From: Thioalkalicoccus limnaeus | Lineage (GTDB): Bacteria; Pseudomonadota; Gammaproteobacteria; Chromatiales; Chromatiaceae | Direction: 5' to 3' | NCBI RefSeq assembly: GCF_041197575.1 | Contig: NZ_JBDKXB010000030.1 | Coordinates: forward strand, 1-34,468 | DNA: 34,468 bases | In this document: positions 7,850 to 15,510 of the stretch, piece by piece | How the letters are laid out: each line of letters begins with the position of its first letter | How positions within the stretch are numbered: position 1 is the first letter of the stretch | Position numbers and translations under genes: made by a program | The notes under the pieces: generated by a model | Database searches by the model: none | Told to the model about the DNA's origin: nothing | Seen by the model: the letters and a program-made list of their open reading frames with translations, nothing else

Positions 7850-8590
7850 TCAATGGACGTCCTTCCAATACTCCTTCTTCAGCAAGTAGGCAACCACGAA
7901 GAACAGGCCGAGAAAGAGCAGCACGTAGATGCCCAATTGGCGGCGCTCCAAGATGATGGGTTCACCGGCGTAGGTGAGGAAGGCCGTCAGATCGCGAACC
8001 ATCTGATCGTAGGCCTGGGGCGACAGCACCCCTGCCTCGACCAGCTCGACCCCTTGGATTGTCTTGTGCTCCTCGCCGTCGACCATCGTCGTCTTGTAGA
8101 CGCCGCGTTGAGTGCCCTGCAAGCCGCCGAGCATATGCGGCATCCCGACATCCTGGAAGAGCGCGTTATTCACGCCGTAAGGGCGCGACGGATCGACATA
8201 GAAGCTCTTCAAGAAGGTGTAGACCCAATCCGGGCTACGCCAGCGCGTGACCAACGTCAAATCCGGGACCGCCATACCAAACCAGGCCTCGGCATCGTCG
8301 GGGCGCATCGCGATCGTCATCATATCGCCCGGCTCGGCCCCACCCCGAAGCAGGTTTTCCCGAAGGTCGGCTTCATCGATCCCGAGATCGTCCGCCAACC
8401 GGCTGTAGCGCATGAACTCCAGCGAATGGCAACCCATGCAGTAGTCGACGAAGTACTGGGCGCCACGCTGCAAGGATTCCTGATCGTAGAGATCGATCTT
8501 CGACTTCTGCAGCGGGATAGCGCTTCCTCCAGCCCCCAAGGCCATCACCGGGGAAAGCAACAGGATCAATACGGCTAACAACTTGCTCAT
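7850..8590 (-). CDS. petC: Cytochrome c1 of the cytochrome bc1 complex
   Basis: This is the heme c subunit of ubiquinol:cytochrome c oxidoreductase and passes electrons from the Rieske centre to soluble cytochrome c. The 246-aa product has an N-terminal signal peptide (about 1-20), one heme-binding motif CMGCH at 51-55, an AMRPDDAEAWFGMAVPDLT segment containing the likely axial methionine, and a single C-terminal membrane anchor (about 219-238) followed by a basic tail KKEYWKDVH. The start codon overlaps the petB stop as ATGA, showing translational coupling in petABC. Confidence 0.96.
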   Translation of the reverse strand: MSKLLAVLILLLSPVMALGAGGSAIPLQKSKIDLYDQESLQRGAQYFVDYCMGCHSLEFMRYSRLADDLGIDEADLRENLLRGGAEPGDMMTIAMRPDDAEAWFGMAVPDLTLVTRWRSPDWVYTFLKSFYVDPSRPYGVNNALFQDVGMPHMLGGLQGTQRGVYKTTMVDGEEHKTIQGVELVEAGVLSPQAYDQMVRDLTAFLTYAGEPIILERRQLGIYVLLFLGLFFVVAYLLKKEYWKDVH

Positions 8591-9819
8591 TGCGTCACCC
8601 TCTCCGGAACGGGCTTGGTCTTGTCTAGCGTGCTATAGATCGGCATCAGCAGGAAGAACGCGAAATAAAGAACCGTAAAGACCTGAGCCGCCAACGTACG
8701 CATTGGTGTCGAGGGCACCATACCAAGCCAGCCGAGGACAACGAACGACAGGACGAATAGCGCAAGCGCCGTCTTGAAGATCGGACCCTTGTAGCGCATC
8801 GACTTGACCCGGCTGCGATCGAGCCAAGGGAGGAAGAACAGGATCAGGATCGCACCGAACATGACCACAACGCCCGGGAAAGCCGAGCCAGCGATCGGCG
8901 GAACCGCCCGCAGCATCGCGTAATAGGGCGTGAAATACCAAACTGGCGCGATATGCTCAGGCGTGAGCATCGGGTTGGCCGGCTGGAAGTTCGGGGGCTC
9001 GATGAAATAGCCGCCAAAGGTCGGGGCGAAAAAGACCACGATCGAGAAGAACGCCAGGAACACCACGACGCCGACCAGGTCCTTGACCGTGTAGTACGGA
9101 TGGAAAGGAATGCCATCGAGCGGCTTGCCGTTCTCATCCAACTTCTCTTTGATCTCGATCCCATCGGGATTGCTGGAGCCGACTTTGTGCAGCGCGACGA
9201 TATGGAAGAAGACCAACGCCGCAAGGATGAAAGGCACAGCAAAATGAAGCGCATAGAAGCGATTCAGCGTAACGTCCGAGATCACGTAATCACCGCGGAT
9301 CCAGATCGCCAGATCCTCGCCGATCACGGGCACTGCGGCAAACAGGTTGACGATGACCTGGGCGCCCCAGTAGGACATCTGACCCCATGGCAACAGGTAA
9401 CCGAAGAAGGCCGTTGCCATCATCGCGACATAGATGATCACGCCGATGATCCACAGAAGCTCCCGCGGCTTGCGGTAGGAGCCCCACAGCAAGGCGCGGA
9501 ACATGTGCAGATAGATGACGATGAAGAAGGCCGACGCCCCAGTGGAGTGGATATAGCGAATCAGCCATCCCCATTCGACGTCACGCATGATGTATTCGAC
9601 GGAGGCGAACGCGGCATCGGCGGAGGGCTTGTAGCTCATCGCCAACCAGATACCGGACACGATCTGTATGACCAGTACCAGAATCGCCAACGAACCGAAG
9701 AAAGACCAGAAGTTCAGGCTCTTCGGAGCATAATACTGGGCGAAGTGTTCGTTCCAGACCTTTGTCAGCGGGAAACGTTTATCGATCCAGCCGATAAATC
9801 CGGTGGTCTCTGTACTCAT
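8587..9819 (-). CDS. petB: Cytochrome b of the cytochrome bc1 complex
   Basis: This is the di-heme integral membrane core that oxidises quinol at the Qo site and reduces quinone at Qi. The 410-aa product has about eight membrane helices. Visible landmarks are SGIWLAMSY near the first helix, helix-B residues RYIHSTGASAFFIVIYLHMFR and later FALHFAVPF plus HIVALHKVGSSNP carrying heme-ligand histidines, and the Qo-site motif PPNF/PENF-like block with PEHIAPVWYFTPYYAMLR. The single-polypeptide length of around 410 is normal for proteobacteria. It overlaps petA by 1 nt (TGATG) upstream and petC by 4 nt downstream. Confidence 0.97.
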   Translation of the reverse strand: MSTETTGFIGWIDKRFPLTKVWNEHFAQYYAPKSLNFWSFFGSLAILVLVIQIVSGIWLAMSYKPSADAAFASVEYIMRDVEWGWLIRYIHSTGASAFFIVIYLHMFRALLWGSYRKPRELLWIIGVIIYVAMMATAFFGYLLPWGQMSYWGAQVIVNLFAAVPVIGEDLAIWIRGDYVISDVTLNRFYALHFAVPFILAALVFFHIVALHKVGSSNPDGIEIKEKLDENGKPLDGIPFHPYYTVKDLVGVVVFLAFFSIVVFFAPTFGGYFIEPPNFQPANPMLTPEHIAPVWYFTPYYAMLRAVPPIAGSAFPGVVVMFGAILILFFLPWLDRSRVKSMRYKGPIFKTALALFVLSFVVLGWLGMVPSTPMRTLAAQVFTVLYFAFFLLMPIYSTLDKTKPVPERVTQ

Positions 9820-10412
9820 CAGGCGGCTCCTTCATCCTCACCGACGAGGATCGTGGTGTCGTTTAGATACATATGCCGGGGGATAACCAGATTGGTCGGC
9901 GCGGGAACGCCTCGATAGACCCGACCGGCAAGGTCGAACCAGGATCCATGACAGGGACAGAAGAACCCGCCTCTCCAGCGCTCGCCGAGATCATCGGGCG
10001 CGACATCGGGCCGGTAAGTCGGGGAACAGCCAAGATGGGTGCAAATCCCGATCGCGACGAAGTATTCCGGTTTGATCGACCGTACCGGATTCTGACAGTA
10101 ATCTGGCTGAATCGACATCGAGGACTCGGGGTCGGCCAAAGAGGGGTCGAGCGTCGGCAACACCTCGAGCATCGACTCCGTCCTGTGAACGATCCAGATC
10201 GGTTGTCCGCGCCATTCGACACGCAGCATCGCTCCTGGCTCCAAGCGACTGACATCCGCTTCGACCGGCGCCCCGGCCGCACGTGCCGCTGCACTTGGAT
10301 TCCATGCGGAAATAAACGGGACAAGCGCATAGCCGGCGCCGACGGCGCCTACCACGCTCGTCGCGGCAACGAGGACCCGTCGCCTGGCCTTGTTCACCCC
10401 TACAGTACTCAT
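9819..10412 (-). CDS. petA: Rieske iron-sulfur subunit of the cytochrome bc1 complex
   Basis: This subunit carries the mobile [2Fe-2S] domain of the bc1 complex. The 197-aa product has a twin-arginine-type N-terminus (RRRVLVAATSV around 10-20) that doubles as the membrane anchor (about 13-36). The soluble domain has both cluster loops, CTHLGC (124-129) and CPCHGSW (152-158), giving ligands C124, H126, C152 and H155 and the structural pair C129/C154. It is the first gene of petABC. The ATG at 10412 is supported by the position of the Tat-type leader. Confidence 0.96.
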   Translation of the reverse strand: MSTVGVNKARRRVLVAATSVVGAVGAGYALVPFISAWNPSAAARAAGAPVEADVSRLEPGAMLRVEWRGQPIWIVHRTESMLEVLPTLDPSLADPESSMSIQPDYCQNPVRSIKPEYFVAIGICTHLGCSPTYRPDVAPDDLGERWRGGFFCPCHGSWFDLAGRVYRGVPAPTNLVIPRHMYLNDTTILVGEDEGAA

Positions 10413-10606
10413 AGCTCTAATGGCCCCCGCCGTTTAGATCACTGGCCACCACCTCGGGCTGCCCCGAACTTGGCCAGGTCGTTTGATGAATCAGGGATAT
10501 GCGGAAATGCCCGCGAACGTTGATCGCGCATTTTCCCTGATTGCAACAAGCAAGGTCAAGGACAGCCCCCGCTGTCGCCGCGGACCAACACCCGTCCACC
10601 GCGGGT
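10413..10606 (-). promoter_or_regulatory. petABC leader/promoter region
   Basis: This 194-nt gap separates the Nif3-family stop codon from the petA start. The petABC promoter should be here or further upstream. On the minus strand a TTGACC (about 10552-10557) is followed 18 nt later by GAAAAT, a weak -35/-10 candidate. No clear operator was recognised. Confidence 0.25.
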
Positions 10607-11362
10607 TCAGGCTGGATTCTCGATGTCGATGAAGCGATGGGCAATCGCAAAGCGCTCGGCGAGGTGTGCGCCGAGCGCGGCGACCCCGTAGCGCTCGGTC
10701 GCGTGATGACCGGCCGCGAAGTAATCCAGGCCCAATTCCCGGGCCAGATGGGTCGTGCGCTCGGAGATCTCCCCGCTCACGAAGGCGTCGACACCCAAAG
10801 CCGCGGCTTCTTCGATATGGTCTTGGGCGGCGCCGGTGCACCAAGCCACGCTGTCGAGCAGCCCCGACCTGACGGGAACGTGGACCGGCTGGCGACCAAG
10901 ATATTCGGCGATCAGCGTCGCCAACCGGGCGCCGCTTAGCGGCTCGGGGAGACGTCCCTGCCACAATAGCCCGTCACCTGCGGAGACCGGCACCGCGCCG
11001 ACGAAACCAAACCGAAGTCCGAGTTGGTGGTTGTTGCCAAGCTCCGGATGCCGGTCGAGCGGCAAATGGTAAGCCAGCAGACTCACACCGGCCCGCATCA
11101 GCGCGCGTACCCGTCGCCCCTTGATGCCGACCAACGGTTGCGCCTCGCCCTTCCAGAAGTAGCCATGATGCACGATGATCGCGTCGGCGCCCCAGTCGAG
11201 GGCCTCGTCGATCAATGCCTGACAAGCCGTGACACCGGTGGCCAGACGCTGAATCGGGCGATCGCCTTCGATCTGCAACCCGTTGGGGCAGTAATCCGAG
11301 GCATCGCCGACCTCGAGCAAGCCATCGCAGTAAGCGCGCAACGCGTGAACATCGATCGTCAT
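10607..11362 (-). CDS. Nif3-like dinuclear metal centre protein (YbgI family)
   Basis: The 251-aa product belongs to the Nif3/YbgI family, toroidal hexamers with a two-metal site, sometimes annotated as GTP cyclohydrolase 1 type 2 homologue. The true reaction is unknown. Family motifs are YCPNGLQIEG (about 23-32), IIVHHGYFWKG with the metal-binding His pair, LLAYHLPLDRHPELGNN, and C-terminal SGEISERTTHLARELGLDYFAAGHHATERYG with the remaining metal ligands. The start is the ATG at 11362; the open frame extends 63 codons further upstream but that part has no family similarity. It lies upstream of petA on the same strand, 194 nt away. Confidence 0.92.
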   Translation of the reverse strand: MTIDVHALRAYCDGLLEVGDASDYCPNGLQIEGDRPIQRLATGVTACQALIDEALDWGADAIIVHHGYFWKGEAQPLVGIKGRRVRALMRAGVSLLAYHLPLDRHPELGNNHQLGLRFGFVGAVPVSAGDGLLWQGRLPEPLSGARLATLIAEYLGRQPVHVPVRSGLLDSVAWCTGAAQDHIEEAAALGVDAFVSGEISERTTHLARELGLDYFAAGHHATERYGVAALGAHLAERFAIAHRFIDIENPA

Positions 11363-11796
11363 CAGGATCTGAACCGTTTCCGAAACGAATGACCACCTCG
11401 CGCAACCGAGCCCTGCCCGGCCAACCAACACGCAGCGGTTCCCACGCCCCGGCCCGACCAACCGCGAGCGCGGCACAATCGCCCGCTGCCGACAACTCGA
11501 GCCGTACCCGGGCTTCCCGTGTCGCACGAGGCCACGCGATGAACATAACACGGACGCAGAGACATGGCAGCCTCAGGACATGGCCGCCGGCCACATCTGC
11601 CCGATGCGACCGGAACGAAACGACCCGCCTGAACGAGACCGCGCAAAAAAAAAGCCCGGCGGGCGCCGGGCTGAAAACGTCTCATGATGAGAGAGACGAG
11701 GAGGACACTGCAAAATTCGGTAATGTCTGTTGTTTTGATGCTGTTTCGGTCAAGCGGCAGCAGAATCCCGGCCAAACCGATCGCCGACGCGACCGA
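11363..11796. other. Intergenic region between Nif3-family gene and phaB (434 bp)
   Basis: No gene is supported. The region holds the phaB terminator at 11645-11672 and, close to the Nif3 start, a 13-bp palindrome CGTTTCCGAAACG at 11375-11387 that could be an operator or simply chance. Open frames crossing this stretch read through the terminator hairpin and are rejected. Confidence 0.5.
11645..11672 (-). terminator. Rho-independent terminator of phaB
   Basis: Read on the minus strand, AGCCCGGC, loop GCCC and GCCGGGCT form a perfect 8-bp GC-rich stem (11653-11672), followed by a run of nine T (complement of A 11645-11653, partly shared with the stem base). It lies 124 nt downstream of the phaB stop, so it ends the minus-strand PHA transcript. 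This is the clearest intrinsic terminator in the window. Confidence 0.9.
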
Positions 11797-12549
11797 TCAA
11801 TGGATGAACAGACCGCCGTTGACGGGCAGGTTCGCACCGGTGACGTAGCCGGCCTCATCGCTGATCAAGAAGGCGACGGCGGCGGCGATCTCCGCCGGCT
11901 GTGCCATTCGCCGCATCGGGATCCCAGAAATGATCGATTCGCGGATGTCGTCGCGCATCGCCAACGTCATCGCGGTCTCGACATATCCGGGCGAAATCGT
12001 GTTGACCGTGACACCCTTCGCGGCGCCTTCCTGGGCCAACGACATGGTCACGCCATGCATGCCGGCCTTGGACGCGGCGTAGTTGGCCTGCCCGAACTGA
12101 CCGCGCTGGCCATTCACCGACGAGATATTGACGATGCGCCCGTAGCCTGCCTCGAGCATGTCATCCCAAACCTGGCGAGTCACATTGAACACGCTGTTCA
12201 GGTTGACATTGATGACGTCCATCCACTGGGCCGGCTCCATCTTCTTGAAGGTCTTGTCCTTCGTGATCCCGGCGCAATTGACGAGGACGGCAACAGGCCC
12301 GTGCCTCTCCTTGATCGTCGCGATCATCTGCGCGCAATCGTCGAACGAGGTCACATCCGACGCGATGATGTCGACCATCAACCCCTCTGCCTGCCGCTCC
12401 TGCTGCCACGTCTCGGCCAAGGACTGCTCGGCCGGATGATGATTGGCCACGACGACCAGGCCGTCTCGCACGAGACGCCGGCAAATTGCGGTCCCGATCC
12501 CGCCGATACCCCCGGTTACCAGGGCCACCCGACTCGTTTGTTCGCTCAT
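11797..12549 (-). CDS. phaB: Acetoacetyl-CoA reductase
   Basis: PhaB reduces acetoacetyl-CoA to (R)-3-hydroxybutyryl-CoA, usually with NADPH, the second step of poly(3-hydroxybutyrate) synthesis. The 250-aa product is a classical short-chain dehydrogenase: the nucleotide-binding glycine motif TGGIGGIG (12-19), NCAG (91-94), and the catalytic Ser143/144, Tyr157 and Lys161 (NISSVNGQ and YAASK). The PhaB-type signatures MVDIIASDV and SPGYVETAM are present. A strong GGAGGA ribosome-binding site precedes the ATG at 12549. It is the last gene of the minus-strand PHA group and is followed by a strong terminator. Confidence 0.96.
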   Translation of the reverse strand: MSEQTSRVALVTGGIGGIGTAICRRLVRDGLVVVANHHPAEQSLAETWQQERQAEGLMVDIIASDVTSFDDCAQMIATIKERHGPVAVLVNCAGITKDKTFKKMEPAQWMDVINVNLNSVFNVTRQVWDDMLEAGYGRIVNISSVNGQRGQFGQANYAASKAGMHGVTMSLAQEGAAKGVTVNTISPGYVETAMTLAMRDDIRESIISGIPMRRMAQPAEIAAAVAFLISDEAGYVTGANLPVNGGLFIH

Positions 12550-12897
12550 TAACTGGTTCCTCCTGTCTTATGTGTTTGTGTTGTGGTAGCTGGCGCCGAA
12601 CGGCGCCATTACCGGCAAACGTATCGATGCGATTCGATGCGGCCGGCAAATCGAAATCAACGTACGAATCCGGCGATCCGATCGCCGCGCCGCACGAGGC
12701 CGAACCAAGGCCCCGCCGACGGGCCACCGGTGCCGCGCGCCATCGCGCAAGAAGCGATGACCCGAAACACCGGAGGCTTTTCCCGAAAAGGTCGCCACAG
12801 GACCCTTTACATCGGCCGCCCCGCGACCGATTGCAGGCCTGGTGTCACCCCGGACCGACTTCGAGTACGGGATGCGGCCCCTGCGGTCGGCAACGGC
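12550..12897. other. phaB leader region, no supported gene (348 bp)
   Basis: No gene is supported between the phasin stop and phaB start. A perfect 7-bp hairpin with a GAAC loop (TGGCGCC at 12591-12597, GGCGCCA at 12602-12608) lies in the probable phaB 5' leader. The PhaR-type motif found upstream of phasin and phaE was not found here. Confidence 0.45.
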
Positions 12898-13269
12898 TCA
12901 GACGGCCGATGTCGAAACCGAGCGGCGCATGTCCGACGACAGGTCCGACAGACTCCGCTCGTACCAAGCCCGATAGTCTTCGCGCAGATCACCTGCGAGC
13001 TTCATGTTGACCTTGGCCTCGGCCATCATCTGCTCGGTGACGTCCTTGACGATCTCCGTCTGGCCCTTCAGATAATCGTTGTAACCCTTCGACTCCGTGG
13101 CCACCTTCATCATCCGCAGGCCCTGCTCGAGGCACAGGTTGACGGCCTCCATCTGACGCCCGACCAAACGCTCCCAGGTGCGCATGTTCAGCTCGACCAT
13201 CGCGTTCGCGCGCTCCAGATTCTTCGTCGCGACGTCGCCCATTTGCTTGACACTATCGTTAACAGTCAT
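12898..13269 (-). CDS. phaP: Phasin family granule-associated protein
   Basis: Phasins coat the surface of PHA granules and control their number and size. The 123-aa product is highly helical with no Pro after the start and repeated amphipathic patterns (NLERANAMVELNMRTWERLVGRQMEAVNLCLEQGLRM). It ends in a less ordered Ser-rich tail, matching the phasin_2-like family in both length and pattern. The start is the ATG at 13269 with AGAGGG about 7 nt upstream; the longer in-frame start at 13299 is rejected because it lies within the probable operator. It is transcribed from its own promoter within the phaR 3' end. In A. vinosum a phasin gene occupies the same place. Confidence 0.85.
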   Translation of the reverse strand: MTVNDSVKQMGDVATKNLERANAMVELNMRTWERLVGRQMEAVNLCLEQGLRMMKVATESKGYNDYLKGQTEIVKDVTEQMMAEAKVNMKLAGDLREDYRAWYERSLSDLSSDMRRSVSTSAV

Positions 13270-13299
13270 TTCGCTACCCTCTTTTGTGCGTTGCAGCAT

Positions 13300-13315
13300 T
13301 TGTTGCAGTGCACAA
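13300..13315 (-). promoter_or_regulatory. Candidate PhaR operator at the phasin promoter
   Basis: The plus strand reads TTGTTGCAGTGCACAA, an imperfect dyad rich in TGCA. It overlaps the -10 element of the phasin promoter, which is where a repressor would act. A second TTGCAG lies 12 bp away at 13291-13296. The same 16-bp motif with two differences is found upstream of phaE (15441-15456). PhaR proteins of other bacteria bind TGC-rich sites, so assignment to the adjacent phaR product is reasonable but not shown. Confidence 0.5.
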
Positions 13316-13340
13316 TAATGACCGTCTCACCTCTTGTCAA
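13312..13340 (-). promoter_or_regulatory. Sigma-70 promoter of the phasin gene
   Basis: On the minus strand TTGACA (complement of 13335-13340) is a perfect -35, followed after exactly 17 bp by TATTGT (complement of 13312-13317) as -10. The -35 lies inside the last codons of phaR. The transcript would start about 35-40 nt upstream of the phasin ATG. Confidence 0.65.
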
Positions 13341-13848
13341 GCCCCTTCGGCTCAGGATCCGCGTCGCGGCGGCCGGGCTGCGGAGCTTGGTCATCCCGCC
13401 GCTGGGCGGCCGCATCGAAGCCAGCGGCACGCAGGAACTCCTCTTGGACCTCGGCCCACAGCTGCATGTTACGCTGCGCGAGCCGGCTCATCGCGTCGAA
13501 CGGCGTGTCTCCCCAGGCCTGATGCAATTGATGCTGCTGCTGAGCGAAGATGTCGAGCGATTCCTCTAGATAGCGTGCGAAGAGCCCCTGCAAGGTACCG
13601 CCGTAGAAGCGGATGATCTGGGCGAGCATGCTGGCCGAGAACAAGGGCTCGCCGCCGCTTTCCTCCTCGAGCATGATCTGCAGCAGTATGGCTCGGGTGA
13701 TATCCGCGTCGTTGCCGGTGTCGATCACCTGAAAGGCCACGCGCTGCATCACCAGGGCCCGCACGTCGATCAGCGTGATGTAACGGCTCACCTCGGTGTC
13801 GTAGAGCCGGCGGTTCGGGTATTTCTTGATGATCCGTAACTTACTCAT
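13327..13848 (-). CDS. phaR: Polyhydroxyalkanoate synthesis repressor PhaR
   Basis: PhaR binds both PHA granules and DNA: when polymer is absent it represses phasin and often its own gene, and it is titrated away as granules form. The 173-aa product begins with the diagnostic DNA-binding block IIKKYPNRRLYDTEVSRYITL (about 5-25, PHB_acc_N). Two polymer-binding accumulation-regulator segments follow (about 60-115, with FSASMLAQIIRFYGG and MSRLAQRNMQLW), then a charged Gln/Arg/Asp tail. The ATG at 13848 has a strong GGAGGTG site; an in-frame start three codons upstream is not favoured. It lies 84 nt after the phaA stop on the same strand. Confidence 0.95.
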   Translation of the reverse strand: MSKLRIIKKYPNRRLYDTEVSRYITLIDVRALVMQRVAFQVIDTGNDADITRAILLQIMLEEESGGEPLFSASMLAQIIRFYGGTLQGLFARYLEESLDIFAQQQHQLHQAWGDTPFDAMSRLAQRNMQLWAEVQEEFLRAAGFDAAAQRRDDQAPQPGRRDADPEPKGLDKR

Positions 13849-13932
13849 GGCTGGCACCTCCGGCCAAGGACGGCGAAGGACAAGGGGCGGACCGGCGAGC
13901 TCGATCCGGTCGTGTCCCCCGCCGCGGGTCGA

Positions 13933-15117
13933 TCAATCCCGCTCGACGGCCAAGGCAACGCCCTGACCACCGCCGATGCACAGGGTCGCCAACCCCTTCT
14001 TCGCATCCCGACGCTGCATCTCGTAGAGCAGCGTGACCAGAACACGGGCGCCGGAGGCGCCGATCGGGTGGCCGATCGCAATGGCCCCGCCGTTGACATT
14101 GACCTTCGTCAGATCCCAGCCCATGTCCTGATTCACGGCCATCGCCTGCGCTGCGAACGCCTCGTTGGCTTCGATCAGGTCGAGATCGGCGGGCGTCCAG
14201 CCGGCCTTGGCCAGGCACTTCGTCGACGCCGGAATCGGACCGGTGCCCATGATCGCCGGGTCGACACCCGCACTGGCGAAGGCCACCAACCGCGCCAATG
14301 GCTTCAGACCAAGGGATTTCGCCTTGGTTTCAGTCATCACGATCACGGCCGCGGCGCCATCGTTGATCCCAGACGCGTTGCCCGCCGTCACGGTCCCATC
14401 CGGCGCAAAGGCCGCGCGCAGCTTGGCCAGGGCCTCGACGGTCGTGCCCGGCCGCGGAAATTCGTCACGATCGACGATCACCGGATCCCCTTTGCGCTGA
14501 GGAACCGCCACCGGAATGATTTCGTCGCGGAAACGCGCGGCCTGCTGCGCGTCCTGCGTCTTGCGTTGCGATTCCGCGGCAAAGGCGTCCTGCGCGTCGC
14601 GGCTGAACCCGTACTTCGTCGCGATGTTCTCGGCCGTGGTGCCCATGTGGCACTGATTGAACGCGTCCCACAAGCCATCGACGATCATCGAATCCTTCAT
14701 CGCCCAATCTCCCATCCGCTGACCTTCGCGCGAACGCGGCAGCACATGCGTCGACTGGCTCATGCTCTCCTGCCCGCCGGCAATCACGATCTCGGCGTCC
14801 CCGCAGGCCACCGCCTGCATCGCCAAATGCACCGCCTTCAAGCCGCTGCCGCAGACCTTGTTGATCGTCATCGCCGGGACCTTCTCCGGCAACCCGGCCT
14901 TCAATGTCGTTTGCCGCGCCGGATTCTGCCCGGCGCCAGCCGTCAGGACCTGCCCGAGAATGACTTCGTCGACCTGTTCGGGGGCGATCCCAGTCCTTTC
15001 GAGCAGGGCCTTGACTACGGTGGAACCCAACTCCGTCGCGGCAAGGGAGGCAAGCCCTCCACCGAAACTGCCGACGGCCGTACGGCCGGCGGCGACGATC
15101 ACGATTTTTTCGTTCAT
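13933..15117 (-). CDS. phaA: Acetyl-CoA acetyltransferase (beta-ketothiolase)
   Basis: PhaA condenses two acetyl-CoA to acetoacetyl-CoA, the first step of polyhydroxybutyrate synthesis. The 394-aa product has the thiolase layout, with nucleophile Cys89 in NKVCGSGLKAVHLA, the NEAFAAQ motif, His350 in GHPIGASGAR and general-acid Cys380 in CIGGGQG. The length is typical for biosynthetic thiolases. The ATG at 15117 (MNEKIVIVAAGRTAVG) fits the family N-terminus; an upstream start at 15150 adds an unrelated segment. It is the first gene of the minus-strand PHA group and is divergent from phaE. Confidence 0.96.
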   Translation of the reverse strand: MNEKIVIVAAGRTAVGSFGGGLASLAATELGSTVVKALLERTGIAPEQVDEVILGQVLTAGAGQNPARQTTLKAGLPEKVPAMTINKVCGSGLKAVHLAMQAVACGDAEIVIAGGQESMSQSTHVLPRSREGQRMGDWAMKDSMIVDGLWDAFNQCHMGTTAENIATKYGFSRDAQDAFAAESQRKTQDAQQAARFRDEIIPVAVPQRKGDPVIVDRDEFPRPGTTVEALAKLRAAFAPDGTVTAGNASGINDGAAAVIVMTETKAKSLGLKPLARLVAFASAGVDPAIMGTGPIPASTKCLAKAGWTPADLDLIEANEAFAAQAMAVNQDMGWDLTKVNVNGGAIAIGHPIGASGARVLVTLLYEMQRRDAKKGLATLCIGGGQGVALAVERD

Positions 15118-15440
15118 GCTGTCACTCTGCCCGATGGCGATGGAAATCAAACCAGAGCCGGCATTGTCGCAAATTTCGGTTTCCGGTGGGTACGCTCGCC
15201 GCAGCGGGAAGCCTTGGCGCGCGGCTTACTGGCACCTCGACAACGCCTCGGTGGTCTCGATCAGCTCACGTCGGGCATCCCGCACCGCTCTTCCGGCCCC
15301 GGCCACCGCAGCCGCTGGGCTACGTCGCCCTGTCCATCCTGCCGACCTATGAGCGATGATATGGCCCTAGGCAACCATCGCCACCACCCGGGTCTCGTTC
15401 GGCGGTGGCCGGGCGAATGGGCGCCCGTTCGGCGTGCCCT

Positions 15441-15456
15441 TTGTTGCGGCGCACAA
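15441..15456 (+). promoter_or_regulatory. Candidate PhaR operator upstream of phaE
   Basis: TTGTTGCGGCGCACAA differs at only two of 16 positions from the motif at the phasin promoter, and both changes are transitions. It lies 55 nt before the phaE start. A weak promoter can be drawn with TTGTTG as -35 and TGCTAG (15464-15469) as -10 at 17-bp spacing, which would place the motif over the promoter. Confidence 0.45.
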
Positions 15457-15496
15457 ACATCCATGCTAGCTTCGCGCCAGCGACTGATTTCGAGAT

Positions 15497-15503
15497 AGGA
15501 GGT
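15497..15503 (+). promoter_or_regulatory. Shine-Dalgarno of phaE (decides the start)
   Basis: AGGAGGT lies 7 nt before the GTG at 15511. The earlier in-frame GTG at 15502 overlaps this site and is therefore rejected as the start. Confidence 0.85.
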
Positions 15504-15510
15504 GACCATC

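Larger units (their letters stand above)
15118..15510. other. Divergent phaA/phaE control region (393 bp)
   Basis: This holds the promoters of both PHA transcripts. The phaE side has the PhaR-like motif at 15441-15456 and the strong Shine-Dalgarno at 15497-15503. The phaA side shows TTGCGA and TGATTT 17 bp apart on the minus strand, a weak promoter candidate about 25-60 nt upstream of phaA. No gene is supported inside. Confidence 0.5.

Noticed and set aside
11645..11672. Terminator for the Nif3-family gene or for a plus-strand gene
   Set aside because: The U-tract is only present on the minus strand at the low-coordinate side, and the Nif3 gene lies downstream of it, so it ends the phaB transcript.
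13912..15498. Long plus-strand open frame (528 codons) opposite phaA
   Set aside because: It is antisense to a clear thiolase gene. High GC content removes stop codons from the opposite strand; the translation is rich in Arg, His and Gly with no domain.
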